From Actinomycetales bacterium (lineage in GTDB: Bacteria > Actinomycetota > Actinomycetes > Actinomycetales > Beutenbergiaceae): DNA of 5,674 nt. Location: contig JAENWO010000178.1 of assembly GCA_016649925.1 (NCBI GenBank), positions 1-5,674 on the forward strand. Direction: 5' to 3'. The notes beneath the pieces were generated by a model. The model saw only the letters and a program-made list of their open reading frames with translations, was not told the origin of the DNA and searched no databases. This document shows, one piece after another, positions 5,492-5,674 of this stretch (position 1 is the first letter of the stretch; each line of letters starts with the position of its first letter). Position numbers and translations under genes: made by a program.

Positions 5492-5674
5492 GAGCACAGC
5501 ATGCCGCCTCGGGCATCGTGGCGGGTAGAGGGGGTAGGGGTCAGGTGCAACACACCGGCGAACGTGACCCAGGGCGGGGCATCGACAGTCTTGAGCGTGC
5601 GTGTCACTCGACGACCGTGGCTTGTCGTGGTCGTGGACGTCGCGGGGATGTCCTTCCAGGGCAGGGCCTTGCAC
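5492..5674. other. Region upstream of the aminotransferase; no supported gene
   Basis: These 183 bases precede the aminotransferase and should carry its promoter, but I see no convincing -10/-35 pair; the best is TTGCAC on the minus strand at about 5547-5552 with no good -10. The aminotransferase frame stays open to the window edge, but the extra translation (His/Arg/Pro/Cys-rich) does not look like protein. On the plus strand an ATG at 5648-5650 opens nine codons (MSFQGRALH) that run off the edge. It could be the start of a divergent gene, but its ribosome site is poor, so I do not call it. Confidence 0.35.

Noticed and set aside
5492..5674. Open extension of the aminotransferase frame to the window edge
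   Set aside because: Absence of stops is common in GC-rich DNA. The translation is His/Arg/Pro/Cys-rich and lies far upstream of the family's normal N terminus.
5648..5674. Possible start of a divergent plus-strand gene (MSFQGRALH)
   Set aside because: Only nine codons are visible and no good Shine-Dalgarno precedes the ATG, so it cannot be supported from this window.

Overview
The window is very GC-rich, with G or C at most third codon positions and compact genes. The proteins read as actinobacterial, probably Micrococcales-like or a related high-GC lineage; that placement is an inference from composition and remembered family resemblance, not from a search. It looks like ordinary chromosome: no mobile element, CRISPR array, RNA gene or prophage part is visible.

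Layout. Bases 1-278 (+) are the last 91 codons of a gene that starts outside the window; only a disordered, repetitive Gly/Ser/Pro/Glu/Gln tail is visible. Bases 279-453 are a convergent intergenic gap with a three-copy 19-bp tandem repeat and inverted repeats. Bases 454-4059 (or 4101) are a tight three-gene minus-strand operon, transcribed in the order E1 alpha, E1 beta, E2. It encodes a 2-oxo acid dehydrogenase complex, most likely branched-chain (bkdABC) though often annotated as pyruvate dehydrogenase. Bases about 4102-4297 hold the operon's control region, with a striking 26-bp dyad and an extra half-site. Bases 4298-5491 (-) encode a PLP aminotransferase of the HisC/Pat type, closest to the aromatic (phenylalanine) aminotransferase branch. 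Bases 5492-5674 are its upstream region, with no gene I can support.

How they work together. E1 (alpha2beta2, thiamine diphosphate) decarboxylates a 2-oxo acid and passes the acyl group to the lipoyl domain of E2, which transfers it to CoA. E3 (dihydrolipoamide dehydrogenase), which reoxidises the lipoyl group, is not in the window and must be supplied from elsewhere. The alpha and beta genes overlap by 4 bp (ATGA), and beta and E2 are 16 bp apart, which fits coupled, stoichiometric expression. The aminotransferase lies upstream on the same strand. It could in principle interconvert amino acids and 2-oxo acids next to a 2-oxo acid dehydrogenase, but the apparent promoter/operator between them suggests the operon is controlled separately.

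I found no convincing new biological system. The best leads are the operator-like dyad before the operon, a conserved-looking short motif inside the E2 linker, and the tandem repeat between the convergent genes.
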